From assembly GCA_023376005.1 (NCBI GenBank), contig CM042181.1, positions 25,374,591-25,438,590 of the forward strand: 64,000 bases of DNA. The letters are read 5' to 3'. Position numbers and translations under genes: made by a program. Within the stretch, counting starts at the first letter, position 1, and the number at the start of each line of letters is the position of its first letter. This DNA is from Doryteuthis pealeii. Taxonomy: Eukaryota; Mollusca; Cephalopoda; Myopsida; Loliginidae. The notes under the pieces are model-generated. The model was not told where the DNA came from. It made no database searches and saw only the letters and a program-made list of their open reading frames with translations. Shown here one piece after another: positions 22,460-33,412 of this stretch.

Positions 22460-25400
22460 AAACGTCATTGTCTTTAATAGACGGAAGGATACCAACCACA
22501 TTTATTATTTCATTATAATACATTACTTAATTACCCAATCCCCACATATGCCGTAAAAAAAATTTTTTAGTCCTTTTGTATGTATGTCCACTTGGCATTT
22601 ATCTGTGTTTTGAAACCATTCAGACTTTTTTTTCTATTTACCATGAATATATGTACAAAGATTCTTTTTTCTATATCAACCTTTGTAAGTAATTTAATGC
22701 CAAATCCATTCTTGTAGAAGAAGAGTAGTGGTACTATTTAACCTTTAGGGAGGTGAGGGTATACCTTTTACACGGGTATTAGCCTAAAAGTGAGCATAAC
22801 AGCATGACTGAACTCATACTAGGATGTTGCCGCTATGCCACATGAATTCCTCCTTAAGAGCAGCTGATCTTGTTGATAATGTGTTTTTTTATTGTCCTCA
22901 ATTGTAACTGCTGTTTAGAGTTCTCAATTTTGTCTAGACGAGTTAATGGCAAATTGAAAAATAATTATGAAGCCAGTTTCAATACTTTGTAAAACAAAAG
23001 TTTTTGGCAAAACACAGGATTATTCAAGCGCAGCAATCTCCATTCTCACTAGACATAGCATAGCTTTATGTGACATTTTCTTGTTTTATAGATTTAGAGA
23101 ACATTAGAGATGACTCAGGTGCTTCAGCAAATAGAAAACTCACTGGAATAAGTCTTGAATGCAAAGTAAACTGTTTTGAAGAAAATTAAAATTTAATTCA
23201 TTATCTTTTTGTCTTGGTAAATCCAACTCCAGTATTGTTACATGTTGAATGTACACACAAACACGCGCATTATTATGCAGAGTTAATAGCATATTAGAAA
23301 AAAAAAAAAACAATTTTAAGTGCAGCCATGTCAAAAGATGAATTAAAATTGTGCACCTACATTTTAGAAAATTATATTCAAATGCTTTTCTGGGGGGGAA
23401 AAGGAGGGGGTTAGTGCAATTTGCTAGTTGTCACTCATATTACATTCTACTTTCAGACTTGAGAATATTGCAAAGAAATTTTTAGTTTTTAAGTTTTTTT
23501 TGGTTTTTTTGTAAAATGTGGCATCAAAAAGGTTAATAGAGACTTGAATCTTTTGCCTGCATCTCTACAAAGTTGAGAGAGAGTGAGAGAGAAAGAGAGA
23601 GAAAAATAGGTCCTTACCTGCAAGAACCCTTTCCAGAAATGACCATATGGGCATTATTTACAGCTTTGTCCAATTCATTTTTAAGGTCTTTTACTGTCAT
23701 GTTCACTTGGATGGGAATCCTGAAAATAAAAAAAATGAATAAAAAGTCTTTTAATAAAATTATTGGATGTGATTCTGAAACAAACACTTTTAAAAAAAAA
23801 ATTGCTTTTTAGATGAAGCACTGTCAATCATTATTAATAATTTTGACTAATATTATCCTTCATCTTCCTAATTCTAGTTGTTTTTCATTGTAACTATTTT
23901 GGGTCATCATTTCTATGACGTCAAACGACAGTGCACCCCAGAAGTAATCACCAATGCGAGTTGTGATAAAATCTAACAAGAATTAGGAAGATGAAGGATG
24001 ACATTAATCAAAATTATTAATAATGAAAACTCATTTCTATCAGCTTTTCTCTATTACCTATAGCGTAATGATTCAATTTTTGTATAGAGTAATTTCCCTT
24101 ATTTACAACTAGCAGTGGCTACCAGCTTCGCCTGAAGGGGGGGGGGGGGGGTTAAAAAAAAGTTAGTCCCGCAGATCCATTATTACTGAATTGTAAGTTG
24201 AATCCTTGTGGGATGTTCCATTTAAATCCCTATGTAAAAAAAAAATAGACCTTGCATTGATCCAGCTACTCTGAAAAGAAATGTTAATGTCTACTATCTA
24301 AAATATTAATAAAAAAAAAAAAAAAAAAAAAAAATTTCCATGCCGTTATCATTTAAATTTTAATTATCTTCACGAATATAAATCAAAACTCATTTTTGTT
24401 CAAAAACCAAGCCCTGGTGATATTTAATGTGTATATATATTTACTTTGTCATTAATTGTTTTATTTTCGAAGTTTCCTCTGGACATACATATACACACAA
24501 CTGCCCTTTATATATGTATAGATAATAATATAAATTCTAAAATAGAATGTGACTTTATATTGAGCTTAGTGACCTTTCACTGCCAAGTTTTAAATAACAA
24601 AAATCATCTAGGACACTAGTGGTAGTCTAGATATGTCCCTTTAGTAGTGAACATCTTTATTACAACAATAATAAACATGTCAAAAAATTCCCAATAGGCA
24701 ATTCCTGCCTATAAACTAAGTAACATGTAGGCATTTTTGTTGGTAATTAAAATTATTCATATCATCTTTTACAAGAAAATTGGAAAAATCAGATTTGGTT
24801 TGTTTTATAGCATATCAAACTCAGTGGGTCATTTAATGCCAACAAAGTTTTGAAATAAATTCATTCTTAATGGATACTTAATCTCTTTTTATAAACACAT
24901 TTTTCTATTTAACCTAACAGGTACTACCACTCCTGGTCAGAGTGGACCTGGGAGCAATGGTGATGAAGTGGTGCTCTACATTCCCCAAACCTCCAGAACT
25001 GGAACCTCACCATCAGATAGAGTTTAATGTCATTCCCAGGACATGAACACCCTCAGCCACTGCCTTCTAGCACCCCTATGTTAAAAAGAGTTGGGGTTCC
25101 CATGAGGGCAATCATATATGTGCTAGGGCTTGACATGACCAGCTGATTGGTTGGAGGGGGGCCTTTCCGATCACCCGTCTAGCCCAAGTAAAATCCAAAG
25201 TGGAGTGTTGCATGTCATAGACTGCTCAGCCACCAGGGATCTATTGGAAAATTCAGATGTGATGCAGAATTAAACATTCCTTGCACAATAATGAATCATG
25301 TAACTTACACATTTGCTTTGTGTGAGTTTATTTCTCAAGCTTTGGATATGCAAAGTAGTAAAGTCAGCAGAGTGGACAGTGAGGGAGTCTCTCCACTTTT

Positions 25401-28400
25401 CACAAGATAATTTTTTTCTTTTTACATTACACAATCCATTCCCCTCTTTCAATTTCTTTTTTTTATATTCCAGAAGTCTCCCTTCTCTACATCACCATTT
25501 TCTCTCTTTTTTCCAATTTCTCTTTCTGTCCACCTAATTCTTTGTTTACTTTGTTCCATTAAGCGATTTGAAAGGATTTCAGTCAACCAATGCTCTTGTG
25601 GTTTCAACTTGCCAACACACTACAACTATCTCAGACAAGTGTTTGATCCAGATGTAAATAATCCCATAATTTATGATGGGAATTACTAAATTGGTTTGAT
25701 ACTGACCATCATCAACTCAGCAGTGTTGGGTCAGTAAAATGTTTATTCCTGTGTGTGGGGTTAAGTGTGGGAGAGGCTTTCTGTGATTGGATATATCAAT
25801 CATGTTATGAGCCCAGAAGTTTTAGCGCAAAATACCAAAACCCTCAGATACATTCTGGACCAGCTCTGATGAGACATCAACCTATAATTCTCTCCAAGAA
25901 ATAACTAAGACCCAAATATTTTCTCCATCACACCGGTAAGTCTCTCAAACTTAACTCTATACACAGGAAGGACATTATATTGTTACTCATTGTTTTGTTT
26001 GTTCTTAAAATAATAAATTGTTAGAATCAAACTAAGTTTTAATTCATTTATTTGTTACTATTAGTCTTAGAATTAAATGCTATACTGACACTAATAGCAG
26101 TAAAGCAAAGAGCTGATGGTAGGTGTAGTACTCCACTCCAGATGAAAAAACAACCTCCCTTGTCTAATGCTAGTGAAAATTGTCCATCTATGTGAAAGTT
26201 GTGTTAGTACTGATACCAAAAATTAGATATTTTACTTGTACCATTGTTTGAGGAAATGGCATCAAAAAATCATTTGCTAAAATTCACAAAAAATTCTTGT
26301 TTTTACATTTGGCCCAGAAATTGGTTAGAAAATTTACACATTTTCAATTTGAATTCTATATTTAATTTGTTTCATTTTAATAAAATAAAATAAAATTTTC
26401 TGATTTAAATATTGAAAATGGTAAATTTTTATGCTTGTTACTGTAACATAGCAAAAAAGATTTTGATTGATTATAATGGCATGTCAACCCACCTAGGGTT
26501 ATCATATGCCTAGAATTTAGGGAACTTCATTAATTGTATGTTCACATTGACTTTTATGTAAGTTTTTTTTTTTTGTGCATGATCTTATTGAATACGAATA
26601 ATTTTTAAACAGATTTATTTGACCCATACATGGAACACTAACATGTACTACCACTCCAGATCAGAGTGGACCTGGGAATCAAATTTTTATTAGCACAATA
26701 AAATTAAAAGTTCTCTTTAATTGTAATCTAAATCAAACCCAGAAATCGGTAGAATAAAGTTAAAATACTTTTGGAATTGCTTACCGTTTTTTTCTTGCAA
26801 AATCTTTGCCAAGCGTTCTGGGCAAATTACCAAATATTCTGTCATCAGCCAAAAAGAGATCATACTTGTTGCTGAGATTCTTTTTTGCTTCTATTGGTCT
26901 GTAATCCAATTTCAGACATTTCAATGGAATTACCTGGAAAAAAAGAAATCATTTAATTAAACATTTCTAGGTTTGGTTTTTGTATTTAAAAAAAAATTAT
27001 AATCAAATTATTTTTCTGAATTTTTGAGATGATGCCTGATAATTCGTATTATTTGGATTATTCGGTTCCAGAGTTCAAATTCTGGACGAAGCTATAGTTC
27101 ACAAAGTGCTAATACCCTTAGGAAAGCTATGAATCCAACTACTCTCCCTCCAGCTATGGGTAAATAGTAGGACAGACTAGACTCTTTAACCTTGGTTAGG
27201 CAACCAGTCTAGGAGAAAGAAAACTGAATTCAAACCTGTCAAATCCACTTGGGGTGGTCACCACGAGGATATACAGTTCTAATTAGTGATCTATTTCACT
27301 AATAATTTAATCTTAACATTTTTTGTATTATTCGTACTATTATCCGCATCTTTATTGTTATCTGTACAATGCTTTGGCCGATGTACCTTCTGGCCTTCTT
27401 CAGGTATTTCTTGGCAGACTCTGGAACCTTCTTCTTGTAATCAGGAGCCATCACGGAACTTCGAACTCAACTCTTTATTCAGTCCACGGGGTATCCTGTT
27501 CTCATTCCGCTAACCATAGCTGGGGTATAGGTGTTAAGCGGTATAAATTATTATTCTAGGTTACTGCTGCCCCTGACCAGGATTTAACCTGCAGCCTAGA
27601 GATGACTGTCACTTAGAACTGTCTTAACCTAACACCTTGCTGTGTGTCCAATTGTTCAACTTAACATGTTTGTTTTCATCCAGATTGTTAGTGCAACTCG
27701 AAGAATTACCTATAAACTTAATTAGTAATCTTTAATTAAATGTGAAGAATTATTTTAGTAAAGTAATTCATTCATTTTTATTTTGAAGCTTGGAAATTTT
27801 AATTTTTCATGATTAAATACCTTGCAGAAATCACTTCTCTATGAGAAGTGTGCTTTATTTTTACATTAAAACTTTCCTCTGGGTATCTAATAAAACCATT
27901 TGGCCATCTACAGGAGATAGACAAATAAATTTCTAATTATTAATATATCATTAAAAAAAAACATTGTTTTTTCTTTACAAACCTCATTGATGTAGGTTAC
28001 GCCTTTAGAAGCAAGAAGTTCTTTAAAATGAACTTGACTTGGTTCATAATCTCTCTCTCCTCTTTTTAAATCCCGAACAAACAGGCAGATGTCTTGATTA
28101 TCAGTTTTCAACCCATTTGGAACTTCTCTGGAGTAAAGGAAAAAAAAAAAAAAAAAAATTAAAACATTTCATAATATCTTATGATTTTATTAAATATACT
28201 AGCTAAAGTATGCACCCCTGAGCACAAGTATTCAAGTTTTAATGTAATAAAATATTACATTAAATTAAAATACTAAAACCAAATAAGAACGAATATAGAA
28301 ATATTACTTATACTATGTTATTTTATTTTATATAAATTTCTATATAGGATTGCTTTTAATATGTTTGAGAATAACATGATAATATTAGAAATCAGTAACG

Positions 28401-29510
28401 GCAAATAATTAATTATTAAATCCAATTTTGTTAAAATCATTATGCAAATTATTCCCATCATACACAATGAAAATCTTTATTTCAAAATTTTAAATGCATT
28501 AATAATATGGGCAGTTTTGTGACAACTAATACAGCTATACTTTAATAGAGACATCGATAATAAATAAGATGCTAATTAAGATTAAATTATAATTATTTAA
28601 TAATTGTCGAAAATATAACTTAAATAACTAAGGAAATCGTGACATCAGTGGTGATGTAGTTTTGGTTACAGACTTAATATATATATATATATATATATAA
28701 GAAATTATGTAAAAAAAGTTTTTATATTTATCAGATGAGCTTGAAAAATTTTCAAGTTTAGGATAAACTGTCTGTCATAGTAACGTAATTAGGAAGGCCA
28801 ATTGTTATGAATCTTTAAAATGTAGAGATGAAAAATGCACAAAATTATTCTTATAGCTTTAAGCTGTGAATTAGAATTTAAAAAAATATTGTATGTGAAG
28901 CAAAATATTAATAACTAATGAATAACTATAGTGAATGCCACCAATAAGTTATATAACAGAATAATTCTCATAATAAGTAACATTTATTTATTGTAGGGTT
29001 TATCACAACTGCCTATGATCAAAATATAGCATCTGTTGAAATCCTACAATTATTTTTAAAATTATAAATATGTAAATGAAGAACAATTATTTCAGTGAAT
29101 TTAAAATTTCATCAAAAATAAAAATAACATATATAGATGATTATCAAAATTTCTTTTGTAATATATTTGATTAAATATCCATAGGTACAGACACTCAAGG
29201 GGTAGAGATACTAGACTCTTACTTTAGCAGAAGTTTAGGACCTTAGGCACCCCTTTTCACTCTCGTTTCATAAGGACATTTTTTTCATTTACACTGTCAA
29301 CATCTGGTTGTTTAACAGATGATTTTTAGAGTTTTTCTTTTTTAAATTATAAAACTAACCCTAATCCCTAACAAACAACCGGATGTTGACGGTGTAAATG
29401 AAAAAAATGTCCTTATGAAACAAGATCGAAAAAGGGGTGCCTAAAGGTCATATGGTCCGAAGTTTAGGACAGATAAACCAAGAAATAAATAGAAAAGAGT
29501 GAGAAGTGTA

Positions 29511-29552
<42 letters not shown>

Positions 29553-32500
29553 TATAAATAAAACACTACAGTGTCACCCATAAATAAGTATTATAACAAT
29601 ATTTTAATAAAATGTTCAATTAAAAAAAAGATCATCATCAAGGCACTAATTCCCTTGACATTCATCCATTAACCCTGGCAAGTCCTCAAAATGGAATCTA
29701 ATGTCTGCACAGAGATGATGAATGTAAGTTTTTTTTTTACTAGTCAACCAACACTGGTATGCCCATGTGCTGGAGAATGTTGATTATGAGTTTGTCCTTA
29801 TCTCCCCCAGCAGTGCCTAGTATGCCTTAAAGCATGGACTACTATTGACAAGTTAACAGCCATATGGAAATAAAATAAAAAAAGGAATTCTTCCCACCTG
29901 TAGCCATGTCAGTACTATTGTATGATTGTACCACTTGGACAAAATGCTTTGAGAAAAAGTTATGATAGATGAGAACTACACAAGGATGCTGCATGCTGTT
30001 TTGAACAAATTCTGAAAACAGCAGTTATATGACCATTTACCTCCCATCTCAAAATCCATCCAAGTAAAAACAAAGATACTAGGATCTATTTATTTCTAGT
30101 GAAACATTATACAATTGGAATAGATATTATTAGTCATTACCAAAAATATGAATATGTAACTGTTCAAAATAATTGCTTATATATATATATTTCTGATAGA
30201 TGACGGATATATATGCTCCCTTCCTGGTAGAGCACTCTAGGGGAGACATTAGTTGAACTCTCACAGTTTAGCCTAACGCATTTACTCGCCTGTTGTTTAC
30301 AGACTTGAGGTCTCTGGTGATTGTAAAAACATATCCTGCAAGTATGTATCAATTAATTGTTTGCCCTTGACTGATAGCCGAAAGGGTAAGGAGCTTGGCA
30401 GACGAAAATTCTGTAGTGTTTCGCTCCCGGCTAGAGGTAGCTGTTAAAAAAGTTGAGCTGCACTGATGAGACGTAAACATCAAAACACGTGTCTGTGGAT
30501 GACTTATATATAACATTTTATTTTTGTTATAAATAAACCTAATAATATCTATCTTGATTTAAATCATTGGAAAATTAACTTTATTAAAAAAGATTAAGTT
30601 TACTTTAACCAATACTGGACAAAAGCTTTTGTGCATAAATACATTAACTTGAATTTTACAATAAACATTTTCTCTGGTTAAAATCTAGTCAGCTTTTGAC
30701 AAATAATATACAGTTTGTATATTGGTGTCCTAAATTGAATCTGTGACATAAAAACAGAATTAATGAAGTTCTTAAATTTCTTTTTAGATGAATGATTACT
30801 GATATAGTGAGTTTTGATCACAAACAGTAGTTACCAATTTTCTTTGTAAATTTCTCTGAAAAAGATTTGAATACTTACATTTTGACTACTTTGTTTTTGA
30901 CAAGAGGTATCAACTTGAATGTAACACTTAAAAGGATTTTGGTTGGAACATCAAACAATTCATCACTGCTTTTTGTCTTTTTCAGATATTCTAACAAAGT
31001 CTTTGTGGGTACAAGCACCTGAATAAAAAATAAAATATGAAGCAATAGGAATATTTTTTGCACAACTGAATATTTAAAAAGTAGAAAACTAAAATGTTGT
31101 ACTTGCAGTAAACTTTCAATACATCAATTAAAACTATTTCAAATCATTTTAGAATAAAAAGAAAAGAAAAACTGGATACATATTTAGATTGAATAAGGAA
31201 CCAACATGAGATGCATGAAGATTTGCAATCATCCCCACTGGTAAGAAACTGAGCTTTTTTTTTGTTTTTTTTGCATCATACTATTACTTATAATGAAAAA
31301 TTATTTAGTGTTATAAATGGAGATCTACACAATTTATAATGCATATTATTCTATTTCAAAACTTTGATTTTTTAAGGTCACTTAACTTTGACCCCCCCCA
31401 CCTTATTTTTTTTTTGGGGGGGGGGAATATCGGTGTGGTTATATAAATTTGAAACTAATTACAGTATAAATAAAAAGACAAGACTGAAGGTGTGAATAGA
31501 AAAAAAGAAATATTTAAGGGTGCTATCCTGGTAGAAAATAAGTGCCAAAATAGGAAAATAAAATGTAAAATAAAAACTAAAATAACTTTGAGATTTTTTT
31601 TTAAAACTCTTTTCGATAATTATTTAATTGACTATTATCTTATAAAAGATATTATACATCGATGTTTGTTCTGTTTTTGGAGATTTTTTTTTAAAAACTC
31701 TTTTCGATAATTATTTAATTGACTATTATCTTATAAAAGAAATTATACATCGATGTTTGTTCTGTTTAAGGGGGGGGGGCTAAATTTTCAATAGCGTTTT
31801 CAACAAAAAATTAGAAAACGATAATAAAGTAGTTATTAAATAAATGTTTTTAGAATCTAAAAATATATTTTAAACGAATTTTATATATTAATTTACAATA
31901 GCAGAAATACCTAATTAAATCAAAGTTTTGAAATAAAATAACTGACGCATTATAAAATTCATTCATATATAAATCAACACTGAAATGTTCATAAAAATTG
32001 GATGATTTCCTGATTTATGGTAAAAAAATTTCAAATGAGGGGGGTTAAATTTGTTTTGTAAAACACGGATATTTCGACAAATTGGGTACCTAGTTTAATT
32101 TATTTATGTGATAAAGTAAAAAGTTAAACAGCTACACGATAACAAATGAATTAAATCATGGTTAATAATGAGGATATAGAGACATTAAGATGTATATTTG
32201 GAGAAAGTCGGAATGGGTCGCTAAAGTGAGCTGCCAGAAATTAGAAATAAAATTATATTCTAAAGTTCTAACTTTAGAATATAATTATATTTCTAACCGA
32301 TTGCCAAAATGTGGTGCTTTTTGAAACCAATGGTTGCAAATGCGGATTTTCTAAGCTGGCATGCCCACCCACTTGTTCCGCAAATTTGATCTGAATAAAG
32401 AATTTTATGATTATTATACTATTATTAAATAATTTTTTTTAGCATGATTTTTCAAATAAATTTGTTGATAGTAGAGGATTTATTTTTCATTCGGTTCAAA

Positions 32501-33128
32501 GAAAAAAAGAAAGAAAAAAGATTCTGAGTTGTTCTTTATTGCATTCAATGGCCGAATACAAGGAAGAAGAAAAAATAAATAAAATAACCGAATCTTATAA
32601 CAAAAGTTTTAAAGCGATAAATCCTTTACGTCTCACTTGAATTAAAAACATATTTCTCTACAAAACTTAATCGGTCATCATAAATTAATTGTAACTTTTT
32701 ATTTACTGTCTTTCGGGTGGATATTACCCACCACGCTATAACGATGTATTGTACAATTTAAAAAAGTAAATAAAAGTATTTAGAAGTGGAATAAGCAAGT
32801 GAAAATGGTATCATTAAATAAAATCAATAAGTAAAATACAGAGGATATTAGAGTAAAACTAATAATGAAAGCCATTTATATAAATTAAAAAAAAAAAAAA
32901 GAAGCATTTTTCTCTCCCGAGTTAAAACTCTCCACCACGTGGTTTGGTTTAACAAGGAGGCAATAACATATAATATAATAATAAAAATCAATAAATATGA
33001 ATTCAAACTTTACTAAATAATGTTTTAAGTTTAAGAATTTACTAAGAAAATTGACAAAAATATTTTAAACATCTTTTTAAAGATTTTCTTACCTGCTGTG
33101 CTGTGATGTCTGAATACCGCGTCGCCAT
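17554..33128 (-). CDS. RSL1D1: Ribosomal L1 domain-containing protein 1
   Basis: Nucleolar protein of ribosome biogenesis. The animal family is RSL1D1/CSIG, and yeast Utp30/Cic1 are related. Seven coding exons join in phase: 33128-33093, 31018-30879, 28127-27983, 26933-26785, 23719-23618, 20860-20694, 18092-17554 (1278 nt, 425 residues). The L1 fold spans about residues 12-245. Hallmarks are DNQDICLFVRDLKRGERDY (exon 3), LKLDYRPIEAKKNLSNKYDL and FLADDRIFGRLPRTLGKDF (exon 4), IPIQVNMTVKDLKNELDK (exon 5), and GSCSMAQIAHSKMSADQIV plus IRSIYIKTQDSPALPVYIS (exon 6). DICLFVRD is RSL1D1-like, whereas the paralogue RPL10A differs in these blocks. Exon 7 is an acidic linker and a Lys-rich tail of about 120 residues, fitting nucleolar localisation. 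Introns are full of SINEs. The start ATG (MATRYSDITAQQ) is just after a CACGTG E-box. It is divergent with CANT1. Family identity is firm; the exact tail length depends on exon 7 being terminal. Confidence 0.93.
18327..19420. mobile_element. Mariner-like relic, interrupted
   Basis: The left end (CTAGGAAGAGTCACTATTTTGG) and TTTCTTGAACCATTTGAACG, GGCATTATGGCCCAGTTTGA match the mariner relic at 52049-52520. The other end (AACATGTACTAAAAATATTG) is about 830 bp away, with unrelated sequence between. It lies in RSL1D1 intron 6. No usable frame. Confidence 0.55.
19421..19777. other. Intronic gap
   Basis: AT-rich intron 6 sequence with nothing recognised. Confidence 0.4.
19778..20347 (-). mobile_element. 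Retroposon C, near full length
   Basis: The tail end TTTGGTTCATTTTGTTTTAC is on the left and the GC-rich 5' end (CCCTGCTGACAGAGCAGGG) on the right. AATCAGA lies just outside both ends, a possible short target duplication. In RSL1D1 intron 6. Confidence 0.85.
20348..20693. other. Intron 6 remainder
   Basis: Homopolymer A run at about 20420 and C run at about 20543. No other feature. Confidence 0.5.
20694..20860 (-). CDS. RSL1D1: RSL1D1 coding exon 6
   Basis: Acceptor CTCTCTTTTTCAG and donor GTAAGTAACA. Completes the C-terminal part of the L1 fold (MAQIAHSKMSADQIVDNIL, then SPALPVYISK). Enters in phase 2 and leaves in phase 1. Confidence 0.92.
20861..21912. other. RSL1D1 intron 5, unassigned part
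   Basis: No coding signal or recognised repeat family. Moderate complexity. Confidence 0.4.
21913..22141. mobile_element. MITE K, copy 1
   Basis: About 230 bp with imperfect terminal inverted repeats of about 75 bp: left GACCTTAAGGTACCCCTTTT, then GTGGGGACATTTT; right the reverse complement, ending GGTCATATGGTCC. AT-rich centre with AAAACTAACCCCTAACAAAC. The second copy is at 29241-29458. Confidence 0.85.
22142..23617. other. RSL1D1 intron 5, unassigned part
   Basis: Holds an A33-type homopolymer at about 22423-22456 and a SINE-B-related decayed segment at about 22720-22848 (GGGTATTAGCCTAAAAGTGAG), which resembles 38180-38330. A GA-rich run precedes exon 5. Confidence 0.5.
23618..23719 (-). 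CDS. RSL1D1: RSL1D1 coding exon 5
   Basis: Acceptor TTTTTTATTTTCAG and donor GTAAGGA. Encodes IPIQVNMTVKDLKNELDKAV, then the MVISGKGSC block of the L1 fold. Confidence 0.92.
23829..24025. mobile_element. Small MITE with ~50-bp inverted ends
   Basis: Left end CATTATTAATAATTTTGACT, followed by CATCTTCCTAATTCTAG. The right end is its reverse complement with about 4 mismatches. Total 197 bp. In RSL1D1 intron 4. No target duplication was identified. Confidence 0.7.
24026..24791. other. RSL1D1 intron 4, unassigned part
   Basis: Contains a G-run (24137-24152) and an A-run (24309-24334). TTCTAAAATAGAATGTGACT near 24536 resembles the end of repeat J. Confidence 0.5.
24792..25250 (-). mobile_element. 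Retroposon C, 5'-truncated
   Basis: The tail end is on the left (TTTGGTTTGTTTTATAGC) and the core ACTACCACTCCTGGTCAGAG at 24926. Homology stops at CAGCCACCAGGGATC, so the GC-rich 5' portion is missing, as expected of 5' truncation. Confidence 0.85.
25251..26095. other. RSL1D1 intron 4, unassigned part
   Basis: Moderate-complexity sequence with pyrimidine-rich runs at 25390-25540. No exon or family match. Confidence 0.4.
26096..26185 (+). mobile_element. SINE-A fragment
   Basis: Only the middle remains: AGAGCTGATGGTAGGTGTAG, ACTCCACTCCAGATG, AATGCTAGTGAAAA. Confidence 0.7.
26461..26680 (-). mobile_element. C-like retroposon, variant subfamily fragment
   Basis: Shares ATGGCATGTCAACCC, ATATGCCTAGAATTTAGG and CTACCACTCCAGATCAGAG with the variant at 4835-5272. 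The GC-rich end is missing. Confidence 0.7.
26785..26933 (-). CDS. RSL1D1: RSL1D1 coding exon 4
   Basis: Acceptor TTTTTTTCCAG and donor GTAAGC. Encodes VIPLKCLKLDYRPIEAKK, then YDLFLADDRIFGRLPRTLG, the central L1-fold block. Confidence 0.93.
27025..27660 (-). mobile_element. SINE-D copy split by SINE-B
   Basis: The minus-strand D tail at 27025-27064 continues at 27327 after a SINE-B insertion. It then reads leftward from the head near 27655 (GGACACACAGCAAGG, GGTTAAGACAGTTCTAAG; B box GGTTAAATCCTGG) through GGTTAGCGGAATGAGAAC to the tail CCTGAAGAAGGCCAG. The most complete single D copy in the window. Confidence 0.75.
27065..27326 (+). mobile_element. SINE-B copy, tail type 2, nested in SINE-D
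   Basis: Flanked by ATTATTCG (27057-27064 and 27327-27334), an 8-bp duplication. The body matches SINE-B (GAATCCAACTACTCTCCC, GGTTAGGCAACCAGTCTAGG) but the tail is the alternative: GGGGTGGTCACCACGAGG, then TTAGTGATCTATTTCACTAA. Confidence 0.8.
27983..28127 (-). CDS. RSL1D1: RSL1D1 coding exon 3
   Basis: Acceptor CCTTTACTCCAG and donor GTTTGTAAAG. Encodes EVPNGLKTDNQDICLFVRDL, then FKELLASKGVTYINE. Confidence 0.92.
28160..29229. other. RSL1D1 intron 2, unassigned part
   Basis: Very AT-rich, with a (TA)n run at 28677-28699 and nothing else recognised. Confidence 0.5.
29241..29458. mobile_element. MITE K, copy 2
   Basis: Same inverted ends as 21913-22141, slightly shortened on the left. GAAGTTTAGGA lies just outside both ends (29230-29240 and 29459-29469), an 11-bp target-duplication candidate. 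Confidence 0.85.
29514..29545. repeat. (TA)n microsatellite
   Basis: Near-pure AT repeat followed by AAATA units. Confidence 0.9.
29546..30366. other. RSL1D1 intron 2, unassigned part
   Basis: No recognised family. 30190-30350 is of moderate complexity. Confidence 0.4.
30367..30510 (+). mobile_element. SINE-E copy 2: tRNA-like head plus hammerhead motif
   Basis: A-box-like GATAGCCGAAAGGGTAAGG (fits TRGYNNANNNG), B-box-like GTTTCGCTCCCGGC, then the hammerhead-like segment 30458-30498 and a short TATATA tail. Aligns with copy 1 at 9730-9880 over its full length. In RSL1D1 intron 2, in antisense to the gene. Confidence 0.65.
30458..30498 (+). ncRNA. Degenerate hammerhead-ribozyme-like motif
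   Basis: Stem I CTGCA/TGTGG (two wobble pairs). Core CTGATGA (30463-30469). Stem II GACGT-AA-ACATC with one C.A mismatch. AAAA in place of GAAA. Palindromic stem III ACACGTGT. Cleavage triplet GTC at 30491-30493. The G12-to-A change probably inactivates this copy. Differences from copy 1 are mostly transitions on opposite strands of the same pair, consistent with a common perfectly paired ancestor. Confidence 0.55.
30879..31018 (-). CDS. RSL1D1: RSL1D1 coding exon 2
   Basis: Acceptor TTTTTTATTCAG and donor GTAAGTATTC. Encodes VLVPTKTLLEYLKKTKSSDE, then ILLSVTFKLIPLVKNKVVK, the N-terminal L1-fold block. Confidence 0.9.
31591..31771. repeat. 90-bp tandem duplication
   Basis: The unit beginning AGATTTTTTTTTAAAA (31591) repeats at 31681 with only a few differences. 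In RSL1D1 intron 1. Confidence 0.9.
31772..32240. other. RSL1D1 intron 1, unassigned part
   Basis: AT-rich with nothing recognised. Confidence 0.4.
32241..32296. repeat. 56-bp near-perfect palindrome
   Basis: TTAGAAATA... pairs with ...TATTTCTAA. Arms of about 27 bp with a 2-nt centre and 1-2 differences. Confidence 0.85.
32297..33092. other. RSL1D1 intron 1, 3'-most part
   Basis: AT-rich. One CACGTG (32937-32942) lies in a CCACCACGTGG context, about 190 bp inside the gene. Confidence 0.5.
33093..33128 (-). CDS. RSL1D1: RSL1D1 coding exon 1 (start)
   Basis: ATG at 33128-33126 encodes MATRYSDITAQQ, followed by donor CAG-GTAAGA. It is in phase 0 with exon 2. No other ATG gives a phase-compatible start nearby. 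Confidence 0.85.
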
Positions 33129-33412
33129 CTTAACTCACTAAAAAATAGGCACGTGGATAATAGCTCCGGAGTAAATATCTGACCTACAATAATTATAAGT
33201 AAAATATTTTTTTATATCAAATACAAATTATTTTCTTATTTTTTTAAATTAATAAAACGTTATTTTTTAGTTGTCATTTTTAATTAGTTTTATCTTAGAA
33301 ATATTATTTTCAAATTGATATTATTATTTGCCTTTAGTGCGTAGTCAACCTATGGTGAGAGAAACATGACGACAGACGACAACCAGCATGGAACACGTCG
33401 AGTTTTTTTCCC
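33129..33412. promoter_or_regulatory. Shared divergent promoter, RSL1D1 / CANT1
   Basis: 284 bp between opposite start codons. It holds an E-box CACGTG (33150-33155) 22 bp from the RSL1D1 ATG, an AT-rich centre, and no CpG island. TTTGCCTTTAG (ends 33337) could be a 3' splice site for a CANT1 5'-UTR intron, in which case CANT1 transcription starts further left. Confidence 0.6.

Noticed and set aside
25860..25890. CTGATGAGACATC as a hammerhead core
   Set aside because: No GAAA at the right distance and no pairing flanks. A chance match.
33093..33128. The minus-strand gene as RPL10A (ribosomal protein L10a)
   Set aside because: It has the L1 fold, but the DICLFVRD block, the exon 4 pattern and the long Lys-rich tail fit RSL1D1; RPL10A is about 217 residues and lacks the tail.
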